A DNA stretch of 64,000 nt, from the NCBI RefSeq assembly GCF_021134715.1, contig NC_060019.1, forward strand, positions 7,006,001 through 7,070,000, given 5' to 3'. Each line of letters opens with the position of its first letter. Position 1 is the first letter of the stretch. This document shows positions 10,213 to 20,814 of the stretch, piece after piece. The position numbers were made by a program, and so were the translations under genes. Source of the DNA: Daphnia pulex (lineage: Eukaryota > Arthropoda > Branchiopoda > Diplostraca > Daphniidae). The notes beneath the pieces were generated by a model that was not told the DNA's origin, made no database searches, and was given only the letters and a program-made list of their open reading frames with translations.

Positions 10213-11563
10213 ATTTTATTGCATAAAGATTTGATCGAGTTTTCCGCCGGCTTCTCAATGCGTGAATAAATTGGATACAGGAGCCTGTTATTATCGCCGG
10301 CGTTCTAGTCGGTTGCTAGCGGCTGTCTAAGGCCACATGAACTGGCTGGCTACTTTTCTAACGTGTGGGTTGCATTATTGTCACTATCACAAGAGATAAG
10401 TATAGTCTTGCGTGCCCGACAAATTTCGACTACCTGGATTATTTTGTTGACCTGAACGTTGTTTTGACGATGATGTGTTTGATCACAATGTGATAATGAC
10501 GCGTTTAAACTTGAATTTCTTCGCTAATCATTATTTCTTTTTTTTTGTTATTTATTATTTGTCTCGTTAGGATACGTGCATCTTGAAAATGTCAGGTGAT
10601 TTACAGATCAGCGGCTAGAATATGTAACAAAAGTTTTGGCTTCGTTTTAACGCTTTATTTAATTCCCAGAATTAAGGAAAACAATTGCGAAATTCTTCGT
10701 CGGTCTTTCTTTGAGACTTTTAAATTCTTTTCCCTATTTCCCCCCAGTTTTCCTATTCAGCTCCTGATATTAGCCTAGTTCTTTTTGATAAAAATGATTG
10801 CAATAGAAGTCTGACATAATGTAGGTATCGTCATCGGATTCCTTTCTACACTTGACGTGTTTTATTGTTTAACGGGAACGTAACAATGTCGCCATCAAAT
10901 ATTTATGCTTCTGTTCCTGTGCTGCTCGTTTGGTCGTCATGTCATATCAAGAGTAATATTCTACTAGGCCAATAAATATAAAAATTAATATTCTCAAGTG
11001 CATATATTAGGTGCAATTGCATTCTCATATTGTAAATCAATAAACAATCAAATAACTGTATAATAGCTATTGTTGCTGGAAATGGATTTTGGGTCCGTTT
11101 ATTTTTCAAATCCGGTCGAAACGGTTTCTTGCATGTCTTCAACAAATAGATGTATGCATAGATATCTGTTTGATACGCCGTGCAGACTATGAAAGATTGC
11201 CCACTTCCTTTAGACTTTCTTTATGATTGGCTTCGGGGCACGATAGTTTGGCGGAGGCCTTATTTTGGCAAGCAGTGCAGAAGGCAAGTTCATCCAAGGG
11301 TATTTCCCGTTTGCTAGAATTTTATGTCTCTTACTAGCTGTTGGCACAACAATGCTGTTATGCAAGCAACGCCTTAACGGTAAATTCAGCACACTAGCCA
11401 ACCGGCGTTTGTGTAGATATATAAGAATGCTAAAGTAGCTTGTCTTCGCTCATAGCTCGCTCTCCGCTGTTCGTTGATGACGTTGCTACCTGCACCTGTG
11501 TTGTCCTCGCTTTGGACATTCACATTTTATTTTTAACTCAAAAATAAGATCAGAATCTGCATC
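10213..11563. other. Intergenic region upstream of the first CYP4 gene
   Basis: This contains the promoter of the shortened WASp paralog on its left and that of the first CYP4 gene on its right. A 63-codon frame on the minus strand (11210-11401) begins MASVLNLPLRRCLHNSIVV, faintly like a mitochondrial targeting sequence, but it has no recognised homology and I cannot support it as a gene. Nothing else is evident. Confidence 0.4.
11418..11425 (+). promoter_or_regulatory. TATA box of the first CYP4 gene
   Basis: TATATAAG lies 139 bases before the CYP4 start codon. An expected transcription start would be near 11445-11455, leaving a 5'UTR of about 110 bases. Assignment rests on sequence and position only. 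Confidence 0.55.
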
Positions 11564-13932
11564 ATGTTTTTGGCCATATTTTGTGTAGCCTTGGCCGCGA
11601 TTTTCTTCTTTTACCTGAAGTTTGAATACTCTTCATATGTGAGGACCATCGACTTGATTCCAGGACCTCCGAAAGTTCCTTTTTTTGGAAACGCACTTTC
11701 GATTCCTCTCGATCCTTTCGGTCAAATAATTACAATTTTTAAATGTTTCATTTCACTTTATAAATTATTCGTCGGTTACTAGCCGAATACGGACATAAAT
11801 TTGAACTTTATTATGCTAACGCGAATTTTTTTAACAGGTGCTCTGCAAACTATTTCGGTGGAGTGGCCAAAAAAGTACGGACATTTTAGACGCGGCTGGT
11901 TCGGATTGAACGGTTACATTGACATCTCTTGCCCAATAGCAGCAGAGGTAAGGACATTTCACTCTGATATAATGAACCCAAATTGTGGCAAAATATATCT
12001 TGAATGAATGAATTATGAATGAATTATAGTACTATTTTTAAAAATAATATTAAGGAAATACTGTCGAGCCAAAAATTCATCGATAAGGGCAAAGAATACT
12101 CTTTGCTGATGCCATGGCTAGGTGAAGGACTCCTTACTTCAACAGGTAATAATTCTTTATTTCAGTAATATTTTTTTTTCCAATGTGGCAAAACATGTCA
12201 TCACAATTATTTGATTATTTCTCAGGTGATAGGTGGCGGAAAAGGAGACGTTTGCTGACTCCGGCCTTCCATTTCCAGATACTCGACAATTTCTTTGACA
12301 CCTTTAATAAAAATGCCGATATTCTGTGTCAACAATTACATCGTTCGCTATCCAAGAAAGCGGAATTAAATCAAACGGAAGAAATTGAAGTCTTCCCTTA
12401 CCTCAAACGATGCACCCTTGACATTATTTGCGGTAAAGAATCTTGAACTGAATAAATGTAATTGGGTAGTTCGGTAATTCCATTATTTATTTTCTCATTT
12501 GAAAGATTAGAAGCAGCTATGGGCATCCAGATTAATTCGCAACTTGAAAATTCTGAATATCCCAAGGAACATGAATATCCTAATGCGGTGCATAGGTTGG
12601 TCTAATAATGTTAACTTTGACGACGGGGTGATTTGATTGGTCATGCAATTTGTTTAAGGTATACCATGGTATTATTTGAGTATTTCAATTCGATATGGAG
12701 TTTTTTCCCTCAACGGATTTACTTTATGACGAAGCACGGCAAAGAGTATCAGAAATGCTTGAAAATTATTCACGACTTCACATCCAAAGTATTATTTAAA
12801 ATTAAATTCAAATCTTATTTACTTTTATTTAAATTGCTCAAAGTGCCCACAAATTTTGTTGGTAGGTGATTCAAGACAGAAAAAAAGAAATCGATCAAGA
12901 AATTACGACGACAGAGATGAAACAAGACGAAACTGAGGAATCGCAGTTTGAACCAAGTACGTATATGAATTTATCTAAAAAATTCTGTAATATTATTTCG
13001 GGCGTTGACCCCAATGTCACTTTTTTTCACGTAAACGTCTAACCATAGAAAAACGAAGGGCTTTTCTTGATTTGATGCTAATCGCTGCGAAAGAAGGGGC
13101 GGATCTGACAGACATGGATATCCGCAATGAAGTCGACACTTTTATGTTTGAGGTAGGGCCAAACTGTTTTCTCAATAACCTAAATATCTGACATTTATTT
13201 GGTAAATTAGGGTCATGATACAACCGCCTGTGCTGCAGTTTGGTTCTTATACTGTATGGGAATTCACCCCGATTGTCAGGTACGAATATTTAATTTTTTT
13301 AAACTATAATTTTCATTCGTGTATTTTTAAATTTGTGATATATCCAGGAATTAGCAAGAGAGGAGCTAAACGACGTGTTTGGAGATTCAGATCGCCCTTG
13401 CACCATAGAGGATGCATCCAAATTGAAATATTTAGAATGTTGCATCAAGGAAACGCTCCGTCTTTATCCGAGCGTTCCATTAATCAAACGATCCAACAAT
13501 GAGGACTTTGTACTCAGTAACGGATACAAAATCCCAGCTGGCGCAACCTACTCTGTTCATATCTTCGCTCTCCACCGCAACGAAGAAATCTTCCCAGATC
13601 CTCTTTCGTTCAAACCCGAGAGATTTTATAGCGACCAATGTAGTGGGAGGCATCCGTTCGCCTTTGTCCCGTTTAGTGCCGGCCCAAGGAACTGCATTGG
13701 TAAATCAAAACGATTCTAACTGGCCTAATTTAAATTGAATTTTTGTTTTATTCTTTTAGGTCAAAAGTTCGCTCTCTACGAAGAAAAAGTTATCTTTTCG
13801 ACTTTGCTCAGGCGGTTTCGATTTACTTACAACACTGTCAAACACGGACCGGTCAAACCTTTCATGGATATTTTACTCAAACCCCATAGCGGAATGCCGC
13901 TGATAATCACTCCGCTTCCTACAAAACATTAA
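11564..13932 (+). CDS. CYP4: Cytochrome P450, CYP4 family, tandem copy 1
   Basis: Eleven exons: 11564-11720, 11838-11947, 12055-12145, 12226-12432, 12511-12595, 12659-12788, 12866-12956, 13049-13152, 13211-13279, 13348-13699, 13760-13932; 522 residues. A microsomal haem-thiolate monooxygenase, the CYP4 family typically acting on fatty acids, hormones or xenobiotics. Visible marks: an N-terminal membrane anchor ([11 protein letters not shown]) with the proline hinge [10 protein letters not shown]; the helix C motif [14 protein letters not shown]; the CYP4 helix I signature [13 protein letters not shown]; the ExxR motif KETLR; PERF; and the haem loop [15 protein letters not shown] with the cysteine ligand. 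Exon 1 ends at a weak donor (GTCAAA), whereas the paralog has GTAAAC. A six-residue insertion (PKEHEY) relative to the paralog sits in exon 5 between direct GAATATCC repeats. AATAAA lies at 14071-14076. Otherwise intact. Confidence 0.94.
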
Positions 13933-15111
13933 AAAATACATTGTATTTAAAGAACTAAGTAAAAATTGGTAACGAACAACTCTGTGACAGACCATATAAT
14001 CAAACTCGAATATCACATAATTTATTCTTTAAACCTAACCATTTAATCTGGATTAAGAACGCCACTAAGTAATAAATACGCGCAACAGAAAGTTATTCAC
14101 ACAAAGATACCCTGGTTTTTCTGGTTCTTGTTGATTCAATTTTGCTTGTCAAAAAATCACTGCAGTTGTTATTTGTTGCGCAACACAGTTGTAAAAAACC
14201 TTTAATGCCACTGGTCGTTTTTAGCCAATAGTTTTTGATTGGTGATGCGGTAACAGCAGTATTTTAGTGTAATTCGATCCTTCATCCGATTTACTTGGAT
14301 ACTTGGATGTTGCCATACTACTTGCAATTATAATTGTCAATAGCAAATAAATACGCTCGATAGACTCTGTTAATACAAGGAAAACTCAGTCTCAGCATTA
14401 ATCTGGTAGGTTCGGAAATCAGCTGTGCAGCGATAAGATAATAATACAGGAAAATATTTTATTTTGGCTCCCTTTGATCAATAATGCTGTGTATGTCACC
14501 CTCGTTACAAGACTTCTGTAGGGTAGCAACCCTGTTATTTCCTACTTTTTTTTATTGATTTTCGGTCGCATTCACCCCACGTCCTACTCCAACATTTCCA
14601 CACCACCCAAGTTCATGTGTAAATGCACATTACCGTCAGGGAATCGATAGTGCGCCGCCATTAGTTTGTCTTAATGTTTACCAATTGAGAGGCTTTAGCG
14701 CTTGTCCTTTTTACTTGTGTAACTTTCTCTAAGTTCTATTTTTGTCCCGTCTTGGGGTTGTTGGAATTGAATGGGTAAAATCTTCTTTTGAATAGAACAT
14801 TCCCCTTGTTGCTGCTTTGATGATTTCCCTCTATGGAATATTCTCGGCACAGTATAGCAACAAAAGTGCACGTCAGTTGGAAACCAGACGACCGCCAGGG
14901 CAGACAAGCCGCTGTAAGTTCAGCGCTCTTGGGAATGCCTCTATGGGCGTCCTTGTAGCTACATATAGTTCGTAACAGTCTTTCGGTCGCACCAATAACA
15001 GTTCGACCTCTTCCACTGGTGCTCCACAGCGAAAGTTTCGGCTTAATAATTCTGTGCTATCTGTGTATTTGCTTTGGTGACATTACAACATTCAGTTATA
15101 AACGTCGCGTC
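13933..15111. other. Spacer between the two CYP4 genes
   Basis: This holds the 3'UTR of CYP4 copy 1 (AATAAA 14071-14076) and the promoter of copy 2. A CATATAG element near 14960 could serve as a weak TATA for copy 2. An open frame on the minus strand at 14695-14907 has no recognisable content. Confidence 0.45.
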
Positions 15112-17869
15112 ATGTTTTTGGCATTATTCTGTCTGGCCGCTGCCGTGATATTTTTCTTTTACCTGAAGTTTGAATACTCTTCATATGTGAGGACCATCGA
15201 CTTGATTCCAGGACCTCCGAAAGTTCCTTTTTTCGGAAACGCACTTTCGATTCCACTCGATCCTTATGGTAAACAAAATTTCATTTTCTAAATTTAGTTG
15301 ATCGCAGTTTATTTTAATTACGTCTTGCGATTTAAATTTTACTGAGAGAAAGTTGAATTGAATCTCTCATTAATATTAGTTTTTTGACAATAACACGTTT
15401 TTCCTGTTTGAATGGAAACGAGACATTCGCAATATTATTATTTGTGCGCGCTGTAGAAACGGAAAGAGAACCCAGAAAAAGGTCAATGAATGGCGTGGAT
15501 TTTTGGGGATATAATGAAAGTTGCTAAGTTTAAGCTCTTCACCCGAGGCTATTTTGTAAAAAAAGCGGTCTAACCGGTTGATATAAACAATTGCGTGATA
15601 GGTTTGATTTCAATCACGAATAAAATAACCCGTCAGAATTTTCAAAACGCTTCGGGCAAATCATTCGTAAACATTTGAATCAGTTGAAAATATTATTTGA
15701 TTTTAAATATTTATTTTAAAAAACCGGATTTTTGTTGAATGTGGCGGGGAAAAAATATTGGAAAAAATCTGACTTAAGTTTGTTGCGTGCTACATAGGTG
15801 GTCTCCAAAAAATCTCAGTGGAGTGGCCAAAAACGTACGGACATTTTAGACGTGGCTGGTTCGGCTTCAAGGGATACATTGACATCTCTTGCCCATTAGT
15901 GACAGAGGTAAATGTGATGAGGTTATTAACTTTTGCTTACAAAAATTGTACCTCGAATCTTGTTAAAATTCATAATTAAATGTTATCTTCCAAGGAAATA
16001 CTGTCGAGTCAAAAATTTATTGACAAAGGCAAGGATTATGACATGCTGATGCCATGGCTTGGTGAAGGACTTCTTACTTCAGCAGGTAATATCTTTCCTG
16101 TTTCTCAGTTTGGAAAAGTTCATAATTTCGATTATTTCTCAGGTACCAAATGGCGGAAAAGGAGACGTTTGCTGACTCCGGCCTTCCATTTCCAGATACT
16201 CGACAATTTCTTTGACACTTTTAATAAAAGTGCCGATATTCTGTGCCAACAATTACAACGTTCGCTATCCAAGAAAGCGGAATTGAATCAAACAGAAGAA
16301 ATTGAAGTCTTCCCTTACCTCAAACGATGCACCCTCGACATTATTTGCGGTAAATATAAATTTTGACCTGTGAAGAAAATAATTTTAAATTCCGAACATT
16401 ACGACTCCTTATAATAAACAGAGGCAGCGATGGGCGTCAAAATCAATGCGCAAATAGAAGATTCTGAATACATTTATGCCGTACAAAGGTCGATCCAAAA
16501 TAAACTGTTTCATTTAACTTATGATACAGGGATTTAAAGTACACTTCCATTTTTAACAGGTATTCCATGGTATTATTGGAGTATTTCACTTCGATATGGA
16601 GTTTTCTCCCTCAACGGATTTACTTTATGACGAAGCACGGCAAAGAGTATCAGAAATGCTTGAAAATTATTCACGGCTTTACATCCAAAGTATTATTCGA
16701 AAATAAATTCACCTCTAGTTATCAAAATTACTGAAAGGTACCACATTATCTTTGTAGGTGATACAAGAAAGAAGAAAAGAAATCGACCAAGAATTAGAAA
16801 CAAAGGAGGTGAAAGAAAAGCAAGATGGGCCTGAGGAATCGCAGTTTAAATCAAGTATACAAGAATTTACAATGAATTTAGGGAATATTATTCCAGGACA
16901 TGTTTTTTCTATCCAATGTCATCTATTTGCACCCTATTTGTCTATAGAAAAACGAAGGGCTTTTCTCGATTTGATGCTTATCGCTGCGAAAGAAGGAGCG
17001 GATCTGACAGACATGGATATCCGCAATGAAGTCGACACTTTTATGTTTGAGGTAGGGCTAAACTGTTTTCTCAATAACCTAAATATCTGACATTTATTTG
17101 GTAAATTAGGGTCATGATACAACCGCCTGTGCTGCAGTTTGGTTCTTGTACTGCATGGCAATTCACCCAGATTGTCAGGTAGTAATAATTAATGGTTTTT
17201 CTAAAATAATTTAATTTGATTTAATTTTGTAAAATTTGTAATATTTTCAGGAATTAGCAAGAGAAGAGCTAAACGCCGTGTTTGGAGATTCAGATCGCCC
17301 TTGCACCATAGAGGATGCGTCCAAATTGAAATATTTAGAATGTTGCATCAAGGAAACGCTTCGTCTTTATCCGAGTGTTCCCCACATCAAGCGATACAAC
17401 ACTGAAGACTTCGTACTAAGCAACGGATTTAAAATCCCAGCTGGCGCTTCCTACTCTATTCATATCTACACTCTCCACCGCAACGAAGAATTCTTCCCAG
17501 ATCCTCTTTCGTTCAAACCCGAGAGATTTTACAGCGACCAATGTAGCGGGAGACACCCGTTCGCCTTTGTCCCGTTTAGTGCCGGGCCAAGGAACTGCAT
17601 TGGTAAGCACAATATTTTATCAACCGATTGTAACTAGCCTAATTTATATATACTATACATATTTTTTTTTTATTCTTAAAGGTCAGAGATTCGCTCTCTA
17701 TGAAGAAAAAGTTATCTTTTCGACATTGCTCAGGCGGTTTCGATTTACTTACAACACTACCAATCACGGACCGGCCAAAGCATGCGCCGATATGTTACTC
17801 AAACCCCATCACGATATGCCCTTAGGAATTACACCTCTAAAGACTAAAGAAATCGTTAGAGAATTGTAA
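15112..17869 (+). CDS. CYP4: Cytochrome P450, CYP4 family, tandem copy 2
   Basis: Eleven exons at the same positions as copy 1: 15112-15268, 15798-15907, 15995-16085, 16143-16349, 16422-16488, 16560-16689, 16758-16854, 16948-17051, 17110-17178, 17251-17602, 17682-17869; 523 residues. I chose the ATG at 15112 because it aligns with the start of copy 1 ([20 protein letters not shown]). An in-frame upstream alternative at 15019 would add 31 residues and break the anchor. All CYP4 marks are present: [36 protein letters not shown] and the haem loop ending GPRNCIG. Intron 1 is 529 bp against 117 bp in copy 1. Intron 7 (16855-16947) is 93 bp, free of stops and in frame, so its retention would add 31 residues. 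The C-terminus differs from copy 1 after LLKPH. AATAAA lies at 17968-17973. Confidence 0.94.
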
Positions 17870-18499
17870 TGAAATTTGAGCGAACTTTGAGGCTTACGTT
17901 TTTCTGTTTGAAATGTAATTACTGCGTAGTGAAACGTGGAAGGATTCTAAATTGACTTATCGTGTTTAATAAAAAAATAGAATTTTAAACAGAAAAAATT
18001 TAAATCATGCTAACGCCATTATTTCTTGCACCGTTGTTTCACTTGACAAGCCGATCGTGCCACCTTTCATGGAAAATGTAAGGTAATACTAAAATACACT
18101 AATTAAGATTTCCATTGATTTTCTTTCCAAACATGGACTAATCTGGCCTTTTGCTTTAGGCAGGGGTATGGAGAGATACACTTGGTTTTCGGGCGGGGAA
18201 ACGGCAGCATTGCATTTGCAATAAGTTCGAAAGCACAGAAATGTTATCAAAATAAAAGTTAATTTCAGTTCAGAATTGCGCAACACAGCTTTTGCACTTG
18301 TGATCCTTTTGACATGACCTTATTTCACTTTCTTTGTTGTCATCAATGTCAGGGGGAAAAGTATGACAACAAATATCATTTTATCAACGGCTCTAGCGCT
18401 TACAGAGTTGATTATGGTATAATAGGTTGAGAGGTACAGTACCTTTCATAAAAACGACTCGCGCTTTCCGACAAAGAAAGCAGAAATGTCAATTTCTAG

Positions 18500-19196
18500 C
18501 GTTAGGGGTCTTTACCCATGGCCTACTCTATGCCATCTGCCCATGCCCCTATGGTTAAGGCCTGTAAACTTGGATGTTGCCATATGACGGCGAGAGAAGC
18601 TGCAAAATTCCCTATCCTTCTCCCGGGCAAGAGCCAATCAGGCGAAAAATTAAGGGTTGAACTTCGCCATCTGGCGTTCAATACTGCTATTTCGTTAGAA
18701 TGGTTAGGGCCAGATATTTGAATGTTTTAAAGTATTTTAACTGACTGATTACAGTATTGGTGGGCGAATGGATAGCGATGTCAGCTAACTTTCCATTGTA
18801 CATTTTACGGCGTTCAATTCTCGATCGGGAGGAGTCTTTTTAATTTGCAGTTTATAACAAAGGTTGTGTTTCACGGAATAATTGATTAGACAAATTTTGT
18901 GGGAATTATGCACATGGAATTTTACCCTATTTAGTCGTTTTCCTAAACAACTGCTGTTGAACTTAGTAAAAAAAACGCATTTAGTGGCTTAACTTGTGCC
19001 TTAACAACTTGTTATTTACCTTAGCCTCCAACGAGATTTACATCTTAAAACACCAGATGGCGAAGTAAAACCCTCATTCTTTCTTGTGATTGGCTATCAA
19101 AGGGCTAGGAAATTTGGCCACGCCTCTCGCCTTCATGGCAGTAGATATACAAGCCTACAGGCCTTAACCATACAGTAGGCCATGCTTTACCTAACG
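18500..19196. mobile_element. Foldback/MITE element with about 150-180 bp inverted arms
   Basis: The left arm (about 18500-18680) and right arm (about 19050-19196) are imperfect inverted repeats. They share CGTTAGG at the tips, CATGGCCTACT, TATGGTTAAGGCCTGTA, GAGCCAATCA/ATAGCCAATCA and CTTCGCCATCTGG. The loop of about 370 bp is AT-rich and noncoding. The left arm has a 24-bp internal insertion relative to the right. No clear target-site duplication is seen, so the superfamily is not assigned. An open frame at 18518-18721 is only the arm read through. Confidence 0.75.
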
Positions 19197-19319
19197 AACA
19201 AAAAAAAAATGAGGTCGGCAGATTCCCGACCTTTTACTTCGTTTTTCTTCGGGTTGGGGGTTAAAGTTTTGTAAGAAAGGCTGGGTTTTGAAAACGGGTA
19301 TATTGCTCTAGGGCTTGTC

Positions 19320-19615
19320 AATTTTTCCCCTCAATATGCAGTCCCCTCCATAAGTATGGGATCACCCCGCGCCGTTCCATAAGGCGGCGTGTATTTTTCA
19401 TATGGGTTTTTCCGGTTGGCAAAAATCAAAAAAATGACATAAATTCACCAAACTTGGGATTTATGTCATTTTACGTCTTTTCTATTGTCTGAATTTTTTT
19501 CAGATTTTTTCCCCTATTTTTTATGTCTAGAAAAGTGGCGCACAAAGTATCGGATCACTCCGACGCCGTCCGTGTTGTCTTATGGCGCAAATGGGATTTT
19601 CATATTGCTTTTTAT
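19320..19615. repeat. Diverged direct repeat around a perfect hairpin
   Basis: Two related blocks, 19320-19410 and 19503-19615, share TTTTCCCCT and GTAT(G/C)GGATCAC(C/T)CCG followed by a GCCGT core and a TTTTCATAT end. Between them, 19432-19444 and 19459-19471 form a perfect 13-bp inverted repeat with a 14-base loop. It is probably a degraded mobile-element remnant. Confidence 0.55.
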
Positions 19616-19876
19616 ATATTTAATTTTTAAGAAGGAATTTTTATATTCAAACCCTTTTTACATTTCCCTTATATAAATTACCTGTAAGATTTTCATTATG
19701 ATCGGAACCATTTCCGAATTTTCCCAGATTTATTAATTTCCCGAGTTGCTAAAATAAGAGACTACAGAAGACTTCATTTACGGTTTACAACCTCTATCAG
19801 CTGGCGTAGGCCGGAAAATTAGTGTCGTTTCTATACACCACTGGCGCTCTGCTTCCTTTTTTACTGAAGGGGCGTC

Positions 19877-20090
19877 GGGAACTGGACCTGAGACCCCACG
19901 TTGCCAGTTCTATGAAAAAACAGCAGACAATTGTGTTGTTTTGATTTGGGTCCCTGGTGGTTAAAGTTGGAATCAGGGGCTGGGTATTGCTCTCTCTGAC
20001 GACTGTCGTCATGGAAACATAAATTTACGGGACTTTCACCAAAACGTCGTTTCCTAGAACTGGCAATGTGGGGTCTCAGGTCCAGTTCCC
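19877..20090. repeat. Inverted repeat, 36-bp arms, 35 of 36 matching
   Basis: Arms 19877-19912 and 20055-20090 match in opposite orientation with one mismatch. Both contain ACTGGACCTGAGACCCCAC. The spacer is 142 bp. The right arm ends 16 bp from the stop of the topoisomerase fragment, so the element sits at the fragment's edge. Confidence 0.8.
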
Positions 20091-20106
20091 GAAAGCTGGC
20101 AACTTT

Positions 20107-20760
20107 TCAGAAAGGGACACTGGGGTAGTCACTTTTTCCTGTAGAGCTTATGGAGCGATGTTCCTCCTTCTTCTCATCCTCCGTGGGTTTGGAAACAAAC
20201 ATTTCATCCTCTGAATCCTGGCGAGATTTTTTCTTTGTCGAAGACTTTGTAGGTTTGGCTTCGGAGGAAGCAGGTTCAGGCAAAATTTCCGATAATTTGG
20301 CGAGATCTTCACGCCACAAATCCTCAGGTGATTTTTCCGAGATGATATGATAACTTTTCATCACGGGAACCCGATTCGCCAAAAGCGTTTCTGCTTTTCC
20401 ACCGCGAGTTAAATTATACGGAGGTTTAAAAAATGAAAGTAAATAGTCATAATCTTCACTCTTCGACGCCATAATTGGGTTCGGATCATATCGTTGACGC
20501 AGTTCCACTAACAAATCATCTGTCTAAAAGATGAGACTAACAACGAACAAAGTTAGTGAATATGTGTAAATTAAGACCTATTAAAATCCTACAAACCTGT
20601 TTTGAATCGACTGTCAAATCCCCGGAACATACATCACCAATTAATTTGCATTATTGAAGAGATATTTAAACTTGGCTTGAACTGAAAGTCGTCTCTTCTC
20701 ATAAAATTCAAGACGAACTTTGTAGAACTCTTTCAAAATTCCTACATCTGATTCATACGT
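20107..20760 (-). pseudogene. TOP2: DNA topoisomerase II C-terminal fragment, broken duplicate
   Basis: Reading leftward, the first exon-like block (about 20760-20595) encodes VGILKEFYKVRLEFYEKRR, the coiled-coil/tower segment of eukaryotic topoisomerase II. It then breaks at an in-frame TAA near 20645. A one-base frame shift restores CSGDLTVDSKQ. After a GT-AG intron (about 20525-20594) the second exon encodes TDDLLVELRQRYDPNP, SEDYDYLLSF and ISEKSPEDLWREDLAKLSEI. The last segment corresponds to the SPSDLWKEDLAAF region of the family. The C-terminus is a Ser/Lys-rich tail ending at 20107. The ATPase, TOPRIM and active-site Tyr regions are absent. Because an intron is kept, this is a DNA-level partial duplication and not a processed retrocopy. 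It is unlikely to make a working enzyme. Confidence 0.85.
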
Positions 20761-20814
20761 ATGATATATATTCATACGCTATCATATACTGGTAGAAACA
20801 GGACTACGATTTAG

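Noticed and set aside
11210..11401. 63-codon minus-strand frame with a mitochondrial-like N-terminus
   Set aside because: Too short and without homology; the resemblance to a targeting peptide is weak, and it overlaps the CYP4 promoter.
18518..18721. 67-codon plus-strand frame
   Set aside because: It lies inside the left arm of the foldback element and is repeated inverted in the right arm, so it is not a gene.
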